64,000 bases of DNA from Lithodes maja (GCA_037953745.1 JBAKBP010012298.1:1-64000); one strand, 5' to 3'. Counted from the first letter of the stretch, positions 18,452 through 29,999 are shown. Numbers and translations are program-made. The notes: a model not told the origin generated them from the letters alone.

Positions 18452-20117
18452 CACTAAGGTGACTCCTAAAAACCCCCCTTGGCCCGAGTTCTCTCAAAAT
18501 ATCACCCAATTCAGTAAAAAAATGCCTCAACAAACGAAAGAAGACAAGTCCAAGCAACTTCCTCTCGGTAATCCCCTCAATTCTCGTAACTCTGTCCAGG
18601 ATAAATCCTCCCATGTTTTCAGGACAGACTCTGCGATATGTAACCATAATTCTATCAAATGTTTATGTACACATGTTTCCAGAGAAAATGCCGACCGATG
18701 TACCCAACAATGTTTTCCCCATGCCCCCAGAAATGTTCAGCTATCCCACAACCAACAACAATTCCCTTGTGACAGTTTTCCGTCAGTAGCTCCCTTCCCC
18801 CCCCCCCCCCCACACACAATTCACACCCCTAGAAAATTTCACAACCCCACACTTGACTCGCCCTCTCATGACCAACAAACTCACCAGTCCCACATCACCT
18901 TTAACCAGACCGTTACTGCCACCAAGAAAATTCCCCACATTCATCCTGTTAACAACCCCACATCAGTACACCAGTCCTCCACCAATAACCCATGTTCTAC
19001 ACCTAACTCTTTCCCCACCAACCCTCCGCAGTCCCCCCAACAATCCCGTTTTCTAACTCGCTCACCTCTCACCACCCTGACCCACCCGCACGCGCCGTTA
19101 ATCCCCCCCTCATGCGTGCCGACCGAGGGACACAACCATGTTCCCACCATGCCCCCAGAAATGTCAAGCTATTCCACACACACCCCAATCCCCCTTGTGA
19201 CAGTTTTCCGTCAGTAGCTCCCTTCCACCCCCACACAATTCACACCCCTAGAAAACTTCACAACCCCACACTTGACTCGCCCTCTCATGACAAACAAACT
19301 CACCAGTCCCAGATAACCTCTAACCAGACCGTGACTGCCACCAAGAAAATTCCCCACATTCGTCCGGTTGGCAACCCCAAATCAATACATCAGTCCTCCA
19401 CCAATAACCCAGATTCTACACCTCACCTTTCCCCCACCAACCCTCCACAGTCCCTCCAACAAATTCCGTTTTCTAACTCCCTCACACCGCGCCCCACTGA
19501 TCCTCCCACACGCGCCGTTAATTCCCCCCTCACGCGTGACCCCCACCAAAGTGACCTTTCCCCCCTTAGGCGTACCAAGCACCTGCTCGCCAGTCAATCC
19601 CCCACCATCATTAGCCCAGCTGTAATTCAGGATAAATGCCAAATTCCCCCCCGCGATCAGAAATGGGTGAACCTTCGACCCATACCCCAAACTCACATGA
19701 TATTTTCCCCCACTACCACGTCCACCAACCCCAATCGTTGCCTCTTACAACCCGCCATCATTTCCGCTCGCATCAACCACATTCTCGTGGCAAATATCTC
19801 CGAGGAATCCCTGACATTACCAAAAGGTCTCATTATAGGAGACCTCGAAACTTTTGATGACCTCCCCATAGATTTTAATGACACCCCTACCAGCCTCCAA
19901 TTGCCCCCTCTCCCGGACACATTATCCGACCACCAAAAAAATGGCATGTACGACCTATTGCTAGAGTTCAGTGACGTGTTTGCCCAACAACCCACCGAAA
20001 TCGGACAGACAGATGTAGAACAACACATCATTAACACCACAGGCCCCCCCATACGACAACCATCCCGTAGAAAAAAATCCCATACAACGTCAAGAAGAGG
20101 AACGCCAAGTCCAAGAG
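18452..20117 (+). pseudogene. Gypsy proline-rich linker, duplicated and frameshifted
   Basis: Two overlapping frames (18459-19217 and 19112-20152) are extremely rich in Pro, Thr, Ser and His. A tandem duplication of about 430 bases is visible: the block starting CCCCCAGAAATGT near 18724 recurs near 19149 and continues through the GACAGTTTTCCGTCAGTAGCTCCC phrase. From about 19720 the frame encodes the pre-RT segment (LTLPKGLIIGDLE, FSDVFAQ). A run of seven A at about 20070 then breaks the frame; the true continuation into the RT is in the next frame, starting near 20118. Confidence 0.7.
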
Positions 20118-23100
20118 ATGTTAGAGGCCGGTATTGCCACCCCGTCCATTAGTCCCTGGTCTTCCCCTGTTGTCCTAGTCAAAAAGAAAGATGGGTCAAC
20201 CCGTTTTTGCGTCGATTACAGAAGGTTGAATGACGTAACCATTAAAGACGCTACGCCCTTATCCCGGATAGACGATTCCCTTGACTCCCTACACGGATCC
20301 AGATGGTTCACTACCCTCGACTTGCAAGCAGGGTATTGGCAAGTGCCTATCAAGGCCGAGGACCAAGAGAAAACAGCATTTTCCACTAGTGGTGGCCACC
20401 ACTACGAATTTAACGTCCTACCTTTTGGCCTCTGTAACGGACCCGCCACTTTCTCCCGTTTGATGGAAGCGTTACTACATGGCCTAACCTGGGAAACCTG
20501 CCTAGCCTATCTCGACGATATTATTGTGTACTCACCAACCTGGGAAGAACACCTCCTCAGGTTGAGACAAGTCCTTCAAAGAATCCGAGCCGCTGGGTTG
20601 AAATTAAAACCCTCAAAGTGCGAGATTGCCCGAAATAAGGTAGACTTCCTCGGCCACGTAATATCTGAACACGGTATTGCACCAGACCCAAAGAAACTGC
20701 AAGCCATACAAAACCAACCCCCACCCACCACCGTCAAAGGAGTACGTTCGTTTCTAGGTTTAGCCACATACTACAGACGTTTCGTCCCCCATTTTGCCAC
20801 CATAGCCAGACCCCTCCACCAACTCACCCACAAAGACACCCCGTTCACCTGGACGCCTGAAAGAGACCTCGCGTTTAACACTTTGAAACAAAAGCTAGTC
20901 CAAGCCCCTATTGTCGCTTTCCCTGATTACCATAAACCGTTCCGTCTTTATACCGACGTATCTCTGTACGCCATTGGTGCAGTTTTAGCCCAAGTCAGAG
21001 ACGGAGAGGAACATGTTATAGCGTATGCCAGCTCCACCCTCAACCAAGCACAACATAACTATGCAGCCACCAAGAGAGAGTGCTTAGGGATCATTTGGGC
21101 ACTCAGCCACTTCCGGTCATTTGTGTTGGGCGCAAAACTCGATATAATAACCGACCATCAATCTTTACAATGGCTGCGTAAGTGCGAAACCAACTCAGCC
21201 ATTTTGGTACGTTGGAGGGAGACACTAGAGGACTACGACTTTACAATACAGTATCGTCCAGGCAAACGTCACACCAATGCAGACGCCCTGTCACGTTTGC
21301 CAGTACCAAAAGACCCCCCCACCAACCCAGCCGCCTTACAAAACACTGATCTTTTATCTACCCCCATCCCCCAACATAATGCCCCCTCAGCCTCTTCCCT
21401 GATTCAATCTTGGGAAGCAAGAATCAGACCACCCTGGATACCGTTGAATGTCTTCCGGAAACTGACTCGCTGGGGAGATCAACTTGCCACAGACTCTGGT
21501 CACATAATCTTAGACCCCACCATTGCCCACGACTACATGATTGCCATCCATGAGGGAAACGGCATACACCTTGGACAAAAGAAAATGTTAAAAATCTTCA
21601 CAGACCAATACTGGACCCCCAACCCCTCCAAAATTGCACAACGAGTGACAGAATCCTGCAAACCGTGTTTATTGGGGAAGGATAGATCACGCACCCCAGG
21701 CCCAGCTGGTACCATGTCTGCTACCAAACCGTTCCAAGTCCTATCCCTCGACATCATGGGCCCGTTTCCTTCTTATGCTGGCAAACGCTATATCGTCACA
21801 TTTGTCGACGTATACTCAAATTTTGTAATAGCCTGCCCAGTTAAAGACCACACAGCCACCACCATCGCTACACTGCTTGCCACAGAAGTATTCCCTATAT
21901 TCAGCCTTCCCCTTGCTCTTCTATCCGACAATGCCCCCGAGTTTAGTGGACACGTTTGGCAACAGTTCACCCAACAATGTGGTATTAAAATTAAACACTC
22001 ATCCCCATACTGGCCTCAAGGAAATGCTATATGCGAACGCAGCCATCGCACCATCAACAATCAGTTACGGACAAAAATGATTGCTCTTAACACCTCAGAC
22101 TGGCCATCACAACTAAAGATGATACAATGGAGCATGAACACCTGTCCCCGAGAAGACGGTATTTCCCCTCATGAACGTGTTTACGGCGTACCCCCCCTGT
22201 TACTGCCATTCCACCATCACGCTCACCTCCCCTCCACCCCCTCCACAATTGACCCATTGCAACATCTACAAAACACCCTCCATACCGCCCAAACCTGTCA
22301 AGACACCAAAACTGATAACCCAAATGACAAAAACCCTTTCGCCATCCATGACACCGTAATGGTAGCCAACCTCCCGGTAACCAACAAATTAGGCCCTCGC
22401 TATGTCGGGCCCTACACCATCACACAAGTCCCAAACGCCTATCAAGTCGCCATCGATTATCACGGCGTGACTCGCACGTTCCGAACTAGATTCGTCCGAG
22501 CGTTTAAACCGCTCAAACCACAAGACAATACCCCACCCCACACGTCTGAACCAGAATTAAACACCCCTACTAACCCTTCCACTCAGGCTATGAATATTCC
22601 CACACAAACCCCTAAGGACCTAAGCCCTCCGACACCGAACAGACAAATCATTCCTCAACATACCCCCCAAACTAACCTCCACAAACCCCAAGCCCCCACT
22701 ATCACACCCTCCTCCACCATGACCCCTTCTTTCACTTCTAGTCAAGTACCTCCCCAACTTATCCAAGTACGAAAACCTCCACCCACAACAGAAACTCTCC
22801 CGTCTAGCCCTGAGATACCTCCCCCAGGCACCACAGTAAGAAACCCCCCCCCCCCCCCACCCAAAACCAAGTACACACCCAAACACACCACACAATCTAC
22901 CTCGGTAACCTCACGCTACAACTTACGCCCACGACAACAATCTTTTAAAACTTCCAGAAAACACACCCTGCTAACCAAGTTCCGTAGGGCTGCCAGACCA
23001 CTACCCTCCTCCTCCTCTTCTTCTTCTTCGTCGAATTCTCCTCCACAAAGGGAAAGAAGACGAATAATCACCAGTAAACACCATAAACCCTCTAACTATA

Positions 23101-23477
23101 TTCCAGAAGTAACAACCCCCACCCCCCCACGAAAACACATACCTTCCTCTTCAACCTCATCCCCTCTCCACCCACACCTCATTACCCCGAATGACCTGCT
23201 AGATCTACCCCCCCCACCAAACACCCATAAAACCGCCTACTTCCACCACCAGCAAATCACCGACCTCACCAAAGAACACACCCCACACACACCCCTACCC
23301 CCAACCCTCCAACTTAAATCTACACTCCCTACCCACCCGTCTAGCCCCCCCCCCCTGCATCCACCCCTTCCCCTCCACTATCCCTGCAACCCCACCCACA
23401 CGTCAACCAACCTCCTCATCACATCGAACACCCAACCAACCCCCCCAAAAAAAATCCGCCCCCAAAGTCACCCCTGA
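20118..23477 (+). CDS. Gypsy RT, RNase H, integrase and long Pro-rich tail
   Basis: The ORF has 1119 codons. RT catalytic residues are D68 and the YLDD at 131-134; the RNase H part has D280 (YTDVS) and the ADALSRL end at ~388. The integrase has the zinc site H478, H484, C514, C517 and the catalytic D545, D604, E640. A GPY/F-like segment (LGPRYVGPY) is near 755. From about 800 to the end the protein is over 300 residues of Pro/Thr/Ser-rich sequence, much longer than a typical Gypsy Pol tail. No internal stop is present, so the enzymatic core could be active. The first residue is set by the frame break at the A run, not by a true start. Confidence 0.9.
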   Translation: MLEAGIATPSISPWSSPVVLVKKKDGSTRFCVDYRRLNDVTIKDATPLSRIDDSLDSLHGSRWFTTLDLQAGYWQVPIKAEDQEKTAFSTSGGHHYEFNVLPFGLCNGPATFSRLMEALLHGLTWETCLAYLDDIIVYSPTWEEHLLRLRQVLQRIRAAGLKLKPSKCEIARNKVDFLGHVISEHGIAPDPKKLQAIQNQPPPTTVKGVRSFLGLATYYRRFVPHFATIARPLHQLTHKDTPFTWTPERDLAFNTLKQKLVQAPIVAFPDYHKPFRLYTDVSLYAIGAVLAQVRDGEEHVIAYASSTLNQAQHNYAATKRECLGIIWALSHFRSFVLGAKLDIITDHQSLQWLRKCETNSAILVRWRETLEDYDFTIQYRPGKRHTNADALSRLPVPKDPPTNPAALQNTDLLSTPIPQHNAPSASSLIQSWEARIRPPWIPLNVFRKLTRWGDQLATDSGHIILDPTIAHDYMIAIHEGNGIHLGQKKMLKIFTDQYWTPNPSKIAQRVTESCKPCLLGKDRSRTPGPAGTMSATKPFQVLSLDIMGPFPSYAGKRYIVTFVDVYSNFVIACPVKDHTATTIATLLATEVFPIFSLPLALLSDNAPEFSGHVWQQFTQQCGIKIKHSSPYWPQGNAICERSHRTINNQLRTKMIALNTSDWPSQLKMIQWSMNTCPREDGISPHERVYGVPPLLLPFHHHAHLPSTPSTIDPLQHLQNTLHTAQTCQDTKTDNPNDKNPFAIHDTVMVANLPVTNKLGPRYVGPYTITQVPNAYQVAIDYHGVTRTFRTRFVRAFKPLKPQDNTPPHTSEPELNTPTNPSTQAMNIPTQTPKDLSPPTPNRQIIPQHTPQTNLHKPQAPTITPSSTMTPSFTSSQVPPQLIQVRKPPPTTETLPSSPEIPPPGTTVRNPPPPPPKTKYTPKHTTQSTSVTSRYNLRPRQQSFKTSRKHTLLTKFRRAARPLPSSSSSSSSSNSPPQRERRRIITSKHHKPSNYIPEVTTPTPPRKHIPSSSTSSPLHPHLITPNDLLDLPPPPNTHKTAYFHHQQITDLTKEHTPHTPLPPTLQLKSTLPTHPSSPPPLHPPLPLHYPCNPTHTSTNLLITSNTQPTPPKKIRPQSHP

Positions 23478-23838
23478 GAGAACCCCCATACATACCCCCA
23501 CCAAATCCTCTTCCATTTCGCCTACCACCCTCACCCAACAAAATCCTCCACACGCATCTACCACTCAAATAACCCCTGACCTCGCCCCCAATAGATGCCC
23601 TTCACCTGTAAAACGTTCTTCCCCTCAATATAAAACATCGTCGAGCGATTCAAGTCCCACGACAAACATCTACCTTCCCACCAGGACCGCCAGAGGTAGA
23701 GTAATCAACAGACCCATCAGAATTAAAGACGGTTATACAAAAACAACACCCCAATCTGACACTAAAGACCCAAGCCACACAACACACACACCTCCTTCTT
23801 CTCACACACCTCCTTCACGCACCTTACCTAAACCGATC
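23478..23838 (+). other. Continuation of the proline-rich tail, out of frame
   Basis: The composition (C- and A-rich, Pro/Thr/Ser codons) continues in other frames with stops, linking the Pol ORF to the next ORF. It may once have been one reading frame. Confidence 0.4.
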
Positions 23839-24516
23839 TTGTGCATTGCCTCACTATATTTTCCCAGCCTACAACACCGCCCAAGAAAACCCCCAAAACC
23901 CCAGACTCATATTCCCCCTTCATCCCCTAAACCCCAGAATCATATTCCCCCTTCATCCCCAGCTCCGTTTTCGCGCGGTAATCCCTCTCCTTCGGTTAGT
24001 AACCCATTCACCACACTAAACAGACCTCCTGCCAATCCCACACACCTCACTCCGACCCCCACGGGGAAAAACTACAAACCATTCATACGGAAGGTTAAAG
24101 TAAGAAAACACACTGGACGCTTAGCCCGTCTACAACGCCCACATCAAGCCCGGGCAACCGCACTCCACAACACAGAGGACACATTCCTACAGGTATACAT
24201 TGACCTGCAAAAGATACCTGACCCTCGTTCTCTTGCTTGGTGGGACCTTCTAAATACCCTCAAAATGACCCACCATGACTATGCTTCTTTTTACTTCACC
24301 CTTGAGGCTCGGGGACGAGCCTACAATGAAGGAGAGGGAAGTAAAATGCCCCAGAACGAGAAGCCCACCACAGAAGCCATGAGCGAACACCACACAGAAA
24401 CACCCGAAAGAAAAGTCCACAGAACGAAAAGACCAGCTGACCGAGCCAACCAGTTCCGACAGGCCCAAGCCCGCAGGGCTAAGCAGCTCCAAAACACACA
24501 TGGCTACCCCTTCTAA
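23839..24516 (+). CDS. Gypsy 3' ORF with a basic C-terminal domain
   Basis: The 225-residue ORF begins Pro-rich, then has a denser region (roughly 80-160) with FLQVYIDLQKIPDPRSLAWW and a YFTLEARGRAYN stretch. It ends in a Lys/Arg-rich tail. The last ~55 residues recur as a diverged ORF at 41357-41525 in the second copy. I do not recognise it as an envelope protein: there is no signal peptide or transmembrane helix. It could be the true end of the Pol tail or a separate nucleic-acid-binding protein. Confidence 0.5.
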   Translation: MCIASLYFPSLQHRPRKPPKPQTHIPPSSPKPQNHIPPSSPAPFSRGNPSPSVSNPFTTLNRPPANPTHLTPTPTGKNYKPFIRKVKVRKHTGRLARLQRPHQARATALHNTEDTFLQVYIDLQKIPDPRSLAWWDLLNTLKMTHHDYASFYFTLEARGRAYNEGEGSKMPQNEKPTTEAMSEHHTETPERKVHRTKRPADRANQFRQAQARRAKQLQNTHGYPF

Positions 24517-27500
24517 ACACTGACCTTTTTTCCACACCTCACATACACTACCCCTCGTGTCCTACACCTCTACCTACATGATGACGAACATAAATACACC
24601 TTAAAGTTAATACACCCATGCTCTGTCCCTAAGTTTAGGATATTAATATCAACATACCCTAATGTCTTGCCAGACTAAGTTTCTGAAGACCAATCGCCCC
24701 CATAAATCTATGTATTCAATCTTTAGGTTAAGTATCAATATCAACATACCCTAAAAATACCTTGTCTTGCCAGACTAAGTTTCTGAAGACCAATCGCCCC
24801 CATAAATCTATGTATCCAATCCTTAGGTTAAGTATTAATATCAACATACCCTAAGATACCTTGTCTTGTCAGACTAAGTTTCTGAAGACCAATCGCCCCC
24901 ATAAATCTATGTATTCAATCCTTAGGTTAATTATCTTTATCCGCCATTGTGTTCATCTTTTCCATTTACTTTTCCACAATTGTTATAAGTCTTCCACTCA
25001 CCTCCTTCGTATCCACAGTCCACAGTACTCCATTTTTGCTTCGTGTCCTACACCTCTTACCCGCCAGACTCTACCTACATGATGATGAACCGGAATACAC
25101 ATTCATATTAAAACACCCATGCCTGTCCCTAGGTTGAGCCAATGCCAACCAGTCAGACAGCCATAAATCTATGTATGTTCTTCCATCCGAGAAGTAGTAT
25201 GTTAAAAGCCCATGTCCTAATTAATAAGAAACTAAGATACCTACGGGTACACCAGTGATATAGAACCATTGCCCCCGTAAGACCTAGACAGCCATGACTA
25301 CAGATGTTAACCACCATGCTGTAACTCCAATTCTTACCCCAACCAGAGATTGTATAGAAAACCTTTGTTACCAGTATCTATCATAGTACCTCGAAACAAT
25401 AACGAAGTACCCCTACGAACTGCCGCTTTTCTTTGGTCTATATTTCATAGAAAACGCAGTTCCCAGGGACAACTAGACATACAAAAACTCGTGCCAACTA
25501 ATAGTGTCCATAACCCCTCGTCTTGACGAGTAATAATACACCATGTTTTTCCCTACTTTATCCACAAGTCAAGCACACACCTACAGTTCACCTCCTTCTC
25601 CCCCCACAGCCCCACAGTCCACATGATTCTATCTTTTTCAGACTCATATACCACCCCATAGTTGCATCCCCCGGTAGCATTTGGCTAACGTACTTTCACT
25701 GTCCTTTCAAACTCCAAAATCAACTGTAGCCCAATGCCACCCCCACGCCCGGAGACCTTAGGGTCACATTTCCACGTAGCCCCCTGAACTTCCGCCCCTC
25801 TCATTAACACCCTGCGCTCCTCGACTCTTGTCCGACCTAGCCTCTCCCTCATACCTCTTGAAGACCCTTGATCTTTCCATTGCTAACGCTCTCCAACCTT
25901 TTATATATATACTCCTATCCAGCCTACCTTCCCTTAGTAGGCCGGAACAACATTAGAACTTTACTAACCCCTTGCATGCCATCTATTCCCTTACAACCCA
26001 TTCACAACCCTGCACCCAATGGTCGTCAGTGCGAGGCTAGCCGCCTCGCCAGTAACTAACCTCTATTGCCATACTTCCAGATAAATGTGGCAGAGTAGCA
26101 ACCCAGTCTCCACCACACCCAGCAAACCATACAATTAACAACCAACCGATTAAAACCAGTTAGCCAAGGCACCTTCGGTTTTGGTATTAAGGACACCCAC
26201 ATCTGTCTCATAAACAGAGGGTTATTACAAACGCTGGTGATATGGCAAGCCCCTAGCCACAGCCGCCGGACGACCATCCCAGAGAGAGGGCGCCCAGCTA
26301 CCCCTTTTTACCCACCCGAGGAGGGAGACCCCCACCCCTGCGGAGGTATACCTGACCCCTGTTTTGACTTCCGGGTCATTGCCAGCTAGCACAGGAATTC
26401 TTCCTATCAATGAACTAACCATGCATGTCTAACCCCCTTACTAACCTCTATTTACCCACAATACCCCATTCACCTTTCTTGCATACTCGGATAATCAAAT
26501 TAGCACCTCAGCTATACCATAGAATGAAGACTGAACAATATAAGAGAGACGCCCCTATCACAGCTGTCCCAGTCCTCCCTGCAAAGTAGATCCAGTCTCC
26601 CTCCCCTCAATACTTCCAGTATAGCCAAAATAGTACCTCTTACTAAGGCTCAGTTATATTAAAATATGAAGGCTTCCTATAGCCATGTGCCACAACAGTA
26701 ATCACCACCTTACCTAGTCCCCATAGCTATTGAGAGCTCAAATAATTCCATAAGACTCGAGATCCCTATGGCCTACAGGGTCCAAAACCGAGCCTATAAA
26801 CCCAGCTCCAGCCCCCAGTAAAATCAGTTGAAAGACAGACACCAACCAGTGGCTAACCCCCTGAAGTTAACCTCTAGCTCTGCCCTTGTGTTGTTCCTGA
26901 GTTGAGAGATTCCCGAGCCGGCAGACTCCGTGGCAGATATAAAATAGAAGCATCTGTCCACGTACAAGTATCTACGTGCACCTTGTAACCTTCACACACA
27001 CTAGTGGGTATATAAGCGTGTAGCCAGCACCGATCGCCAAGAGATCCGACTTGAGAACTTCCTACATTTGGACCACCTGGACGGCCGAGGAACCAGTCGT
27101 TAGCCCCCAACATCACGGACACAAGATAACCAGGACCAGACCAACAAAATACTATCCAAGATTCACTTATTAGGACTAACGTGTTATAGTCCTAATTCGA
27201 AATTCACTTATTAATCTTTCTATGAAGTGGCTATAACTTTGCCCAGTGTAATTCATATATATAACCATTCCATTTGGGAAGTACTAAGCGTATCAGTGTT
27301 CATTAATTAACAGGCGACATTAACTCTCGTAATTACCTTTATCCAGATATTAAAACCCTAGTGATATCTAACGTTCGCCCACTGATTTGTGTTCTACGTA
27401 TTTCTGCCATAAGAATATAAAACTTAGATCAGTATCCCCCTGAGGTTACTAGAATTCCCGTGTTCTATAACATACTCGTGTCTCATTCTAGCTGTGAACT

Positions 27501-27885
27501 ACTACTTGTGCACCAGACCTGCCAGTGATAAACCTAATTAGTGAAATTGAATCCATAAGTAACATTGAGGTCTTCCAGTATATACACTTGCGAACTAAAC
27601 CAGTGATCAGAAGAGTATACCTGAACGTTCGAAGTGGGAGACTAGGCTCCATCCAGATCCACTAATGCTAGCGGTTCATTTCTAGCAATTGTCTTTTACG
27701 AGTATTCCTATTTTCTATGCTCCCTATTCATCTACTTTAATAAACGTGATCGTGTGTCTTGTTACCGTGTGTTTATTTTGTGTTCTCTATTCCTCATACC
27801 TTGTATTGTGCATGCAGCCTTATATACCCAGTCAGTTAGAGCCCACATTACCCAAGTTAATCCTGTAGAAAAACAGGGCATAACA
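24517..27885 (+). other. Gypsy 3' untranslated region and 3' LTR
   Basis: This 3.4-kb non-coding region ends in GGGCATAACA, a plausible LTR end for an element starting TGTTATG. A TATATAAG at 27009-27016 and an AATAAA at 27739-27744 could be the LTR promoter and poly(A) signal. The same sequence recurs at about 41520-45113 with the same end at 45113. The left LTR border cannot be fixed because no 5' LTR is in the window. Confidence 0.6.
24620..24940 (+). repeat. Three tandem ~100-bp repeats in the Gypsy 3' region
   Basis: The phrase CAGACTAAGTTTCTGAAGACC recurs at about 24671, 24771 and 24871, each followed by AATCGCCCCCATAAATCTATG and preceded by AATATCAACATACCCTAA. The second copy of the element has lost the array. 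Confidence 0.8.
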
Positions 27886-27940
27886 GTATGTATGTATGTA
27901 CTCAAGCACATACCCCATAGCTGAGGGTGGCTGACTCGAG

Positions 27941-28050
27941 ACAGGTGTAATGGTTAAGGTGTCTAAAAATCTGTGTGTGATAACCCGGGTATGAATCCTG
28001 GTGGATCAAATTTGTGTGTGATAACCCGGGTTTGAATACTGGTGGATCAC
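27941..28050 (+). repeat. tRNA-like SINE fragment with duplicated B box
   Basis: GTGTAATGGTTAAGGTG resembles a tRNA A box. ACCCGGGTATGAATCC and ACCCGGGTTTGAATAC, 48 bases apart, resemble B boxes and are part of a tandem duplication of TGTGTGTGATAACCCGGGT. No complete cloverleaf is formed. Confidence 0.45.
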
Positions 28051-28740
28051 ATAATATATGCTTTCATTAATTTCATTGGAGGTGTTTGGTGTTGTGGTGA
28101 AATTAATAAAAAATAGATTATCAGTGTCTGGGACCACTTTCTTGTTCCCTCTTCCCTTGCTCTGTCTCGTTGAGTAGGAGAATTTTACAAAGGGAGGATT
28201 CCTAGCCTCCTGCCCCCTGTCCAGGTAGTACCAAATAATAATAGTGTTAGGTTCATTGTACACTTGCACCCTTGAGGCTAAAAATATATAGAGTTTCTTT
28301 TATATTTCTATTCTGGCCATCATTAGATGATTTTATTCCATTTAAGAAGGAGCTGTACGGTCGCACTAATAAGTCATGTTCCAGCTGTCATTACGTTTGG
28401 CTTGCTCTGTTCTGTATTAATGTCTGTCATATGTTGAATAGGGTGGGTAAGTGTAGGAACATGTTTGTATATTTCACTCGATATGTAGAAATGAAGCTTA
28501 GATATTACTGATACCAATTATTGATCAAAACATACTTGGTGCCGAGACATCACTTATTAGCGCGATTGTACAAATCTGAGGGTTAGTAGATTTAGGTTTA
28601 CTTCTTTAATTTCTAGAGGTAATTTCTTAACCCAGGGACTGCGACGGTCTTTCCGGAAGCACGGTATTTAAACGTGTCAAAACAACCCTTCAAGTACCGT
28701 GCCAGTGTTGGGAAATGTCTCAAAATTGGGTGACACAGAC
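28051..28740. other. Non-coding stretch
   Basis: No gene or repeat could be recognised. Short ORFs on both strands lack any familiar motif. Confidence 0.3.
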
Positions 28741-28744
28741 AGTA

Positions 28745-28933
28745 CAGGTCTCCCTCGATATACAATTGGGTTACGTTCCTGAAAACCCAATCTTAAATAG
28801 AAAAATCGTAAAGCGAACCCTACAATTAGAGGGGTAAATGGGGATGCGTTCTCGGACCAGCAAAAACCCAAACACATATGCCTAAAAATCTAAAATATCG
28901 TAAATCAGGGCATCGGATAGTGAGGGAGACCTG
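28745..28933 (+). mobile_element. TA-flanked MITE, Tc1/mariner or pogo type
   Basis: The 189-bp element has perfect 12-bp terminal inverted repeats, CAGGTCTCCCTC and GAGGGAGACCTG, flanked by TA on both sides. There is no ORF of a transposase. The TA target and CAG start fit the Tc1/mariner superfamily. Confidence 0.8.
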
Positions 28934-29061
28934 TAATGACATCTCTCCATTCCACATCCTCCACTCCTCCCTCCCCCCCCTTTATACCCCCTCCCTGCTC
29001 CCCCACCTCAACTTGACCTTTTATTTTGCACAGGTTCTAGCAGTTCATGGGTTAAACTTAA

Positions 29062-29693
29062 CCCCTTGAAGCTCTGACGCGTTTTAGCAGTTTATTTTGG
29101 CTATCATTAGACGATTTTATGCAACTTAGGAAGGATCTGAGGGTATTAACCCTTAAAGATCGGCGCCCGGCTATAGCCGGGCACCAATTTGCAGCAAGTT
29201 AGGAGCATTATTATGGCTTTTAAAGGGTTAAAATCGAGTGCAAATGGCCGGGAGTGCAGCGGGCCACACGTCCGACTCCCAGGGCCTACCGCCACACACT
29301 GACTCACCCTCCCTGTGTTCTCGAGAGGCCGGCAGTGTAGCCAGTAGTGAGCATAGCTGGGAAAAATATACCGCTATACGCTAAACTCCCATGTTACTGG
29401 TACCACTGTATGAAAACCACGAGTGCTACGTAGCTCGTTCTGGTCTCATTTTGAAGCTTTTAGCGCCTAGTTTTTTGCTGAATACATTTCTTTTCATGCA
29501 GATACTTGATTTATCATTCAGGAGGGCCTGAATATGCCCAAATAAGCCCAAAACCCCCTGCTAGACGAGGGTTAAAGGGGTAAAGACTCTCTCAATCAAT
29601 CCTCCGACTTACATATACCCTTCCTAATCTGAATAAAATCGTCTAATAATTACCATAAAACAAAACAGAAATGCGTATTGGAGCTTGAAAGGG
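29062..29693 (+). mobile_element. TTAA MITE, 632 bp, with nested insert
   Basis: TTAA flanks are at 29058-29061 and 29694-29697. The terminal ~75 bases are inverted repeats: CCCCTTGAAGCTC, TTAGACGATTTTAT and CTTAGGAAGG on the left match the complement of the right end. The interior contains further TTAA sites with CCC...GGG ends (29150, 29227, 29571), suggesting one or two nested elements. Confidence 0.75.
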
Positions 29694-29896
29694 TTAATAA
29701 AATTCATCTAGTGATAGCCAGAATATATTGAAGCAATGCATCATAATAAAAAGATAAAAAACAGTTAAGTTTAGTTAGGCCCTAATTTCATATTGTGTTT
29801 GTATTATCCAGGCGGCCATTGGGTCCCAGGCTCTGGACTTTGCTCGCAAGACTAACGCGGGACCTGAAGCCGAGACACTGGGAAAACAGGTCAGTG

Positions 29897-29897
<1 letters not shown>

Positions 29898-29972
<75 letters not shown>
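29898..29972 (+). repeat. (CA)n microsatellite, ~75 bp
   Basis: An uninterrupted CA array that sits directly before the first CR1-like RT copy. Confidence 0.95.
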
Positions 29973-29973
<1 letters not shown>

Positions 29974-29999
29974 CAAACAGCTATGAGAAAGATAAAGAA

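Larger units (their letters stand above)
17998..27885 (+). mobile_element. 5'-truncated Ty3/Gypsy element
   Basis: It starts inside the protease, runs through RT, RNase H and integrase, and ends in GGGCATAACA at 27885. No gag and no 5' LTR are present. The paralogue on the minus strand (57130-62505) shows the usual order gag-protease-RT-RNase H-integrase. The 3' region is repeated at 41346-45113. Confidence 0.85.

Noticed and set aside
23839..24516. A retroviral envelope gene in the Gypsy element
   Set aside because: No signal peptide, transmembrane helix or cleavage site is visible.
29775..29986. Cys-Val or Thr-His repeat ORFs over the CA array
   Set aside because: They are translations of a dinucleotide microsatellite; the same applies to 31707-32066.
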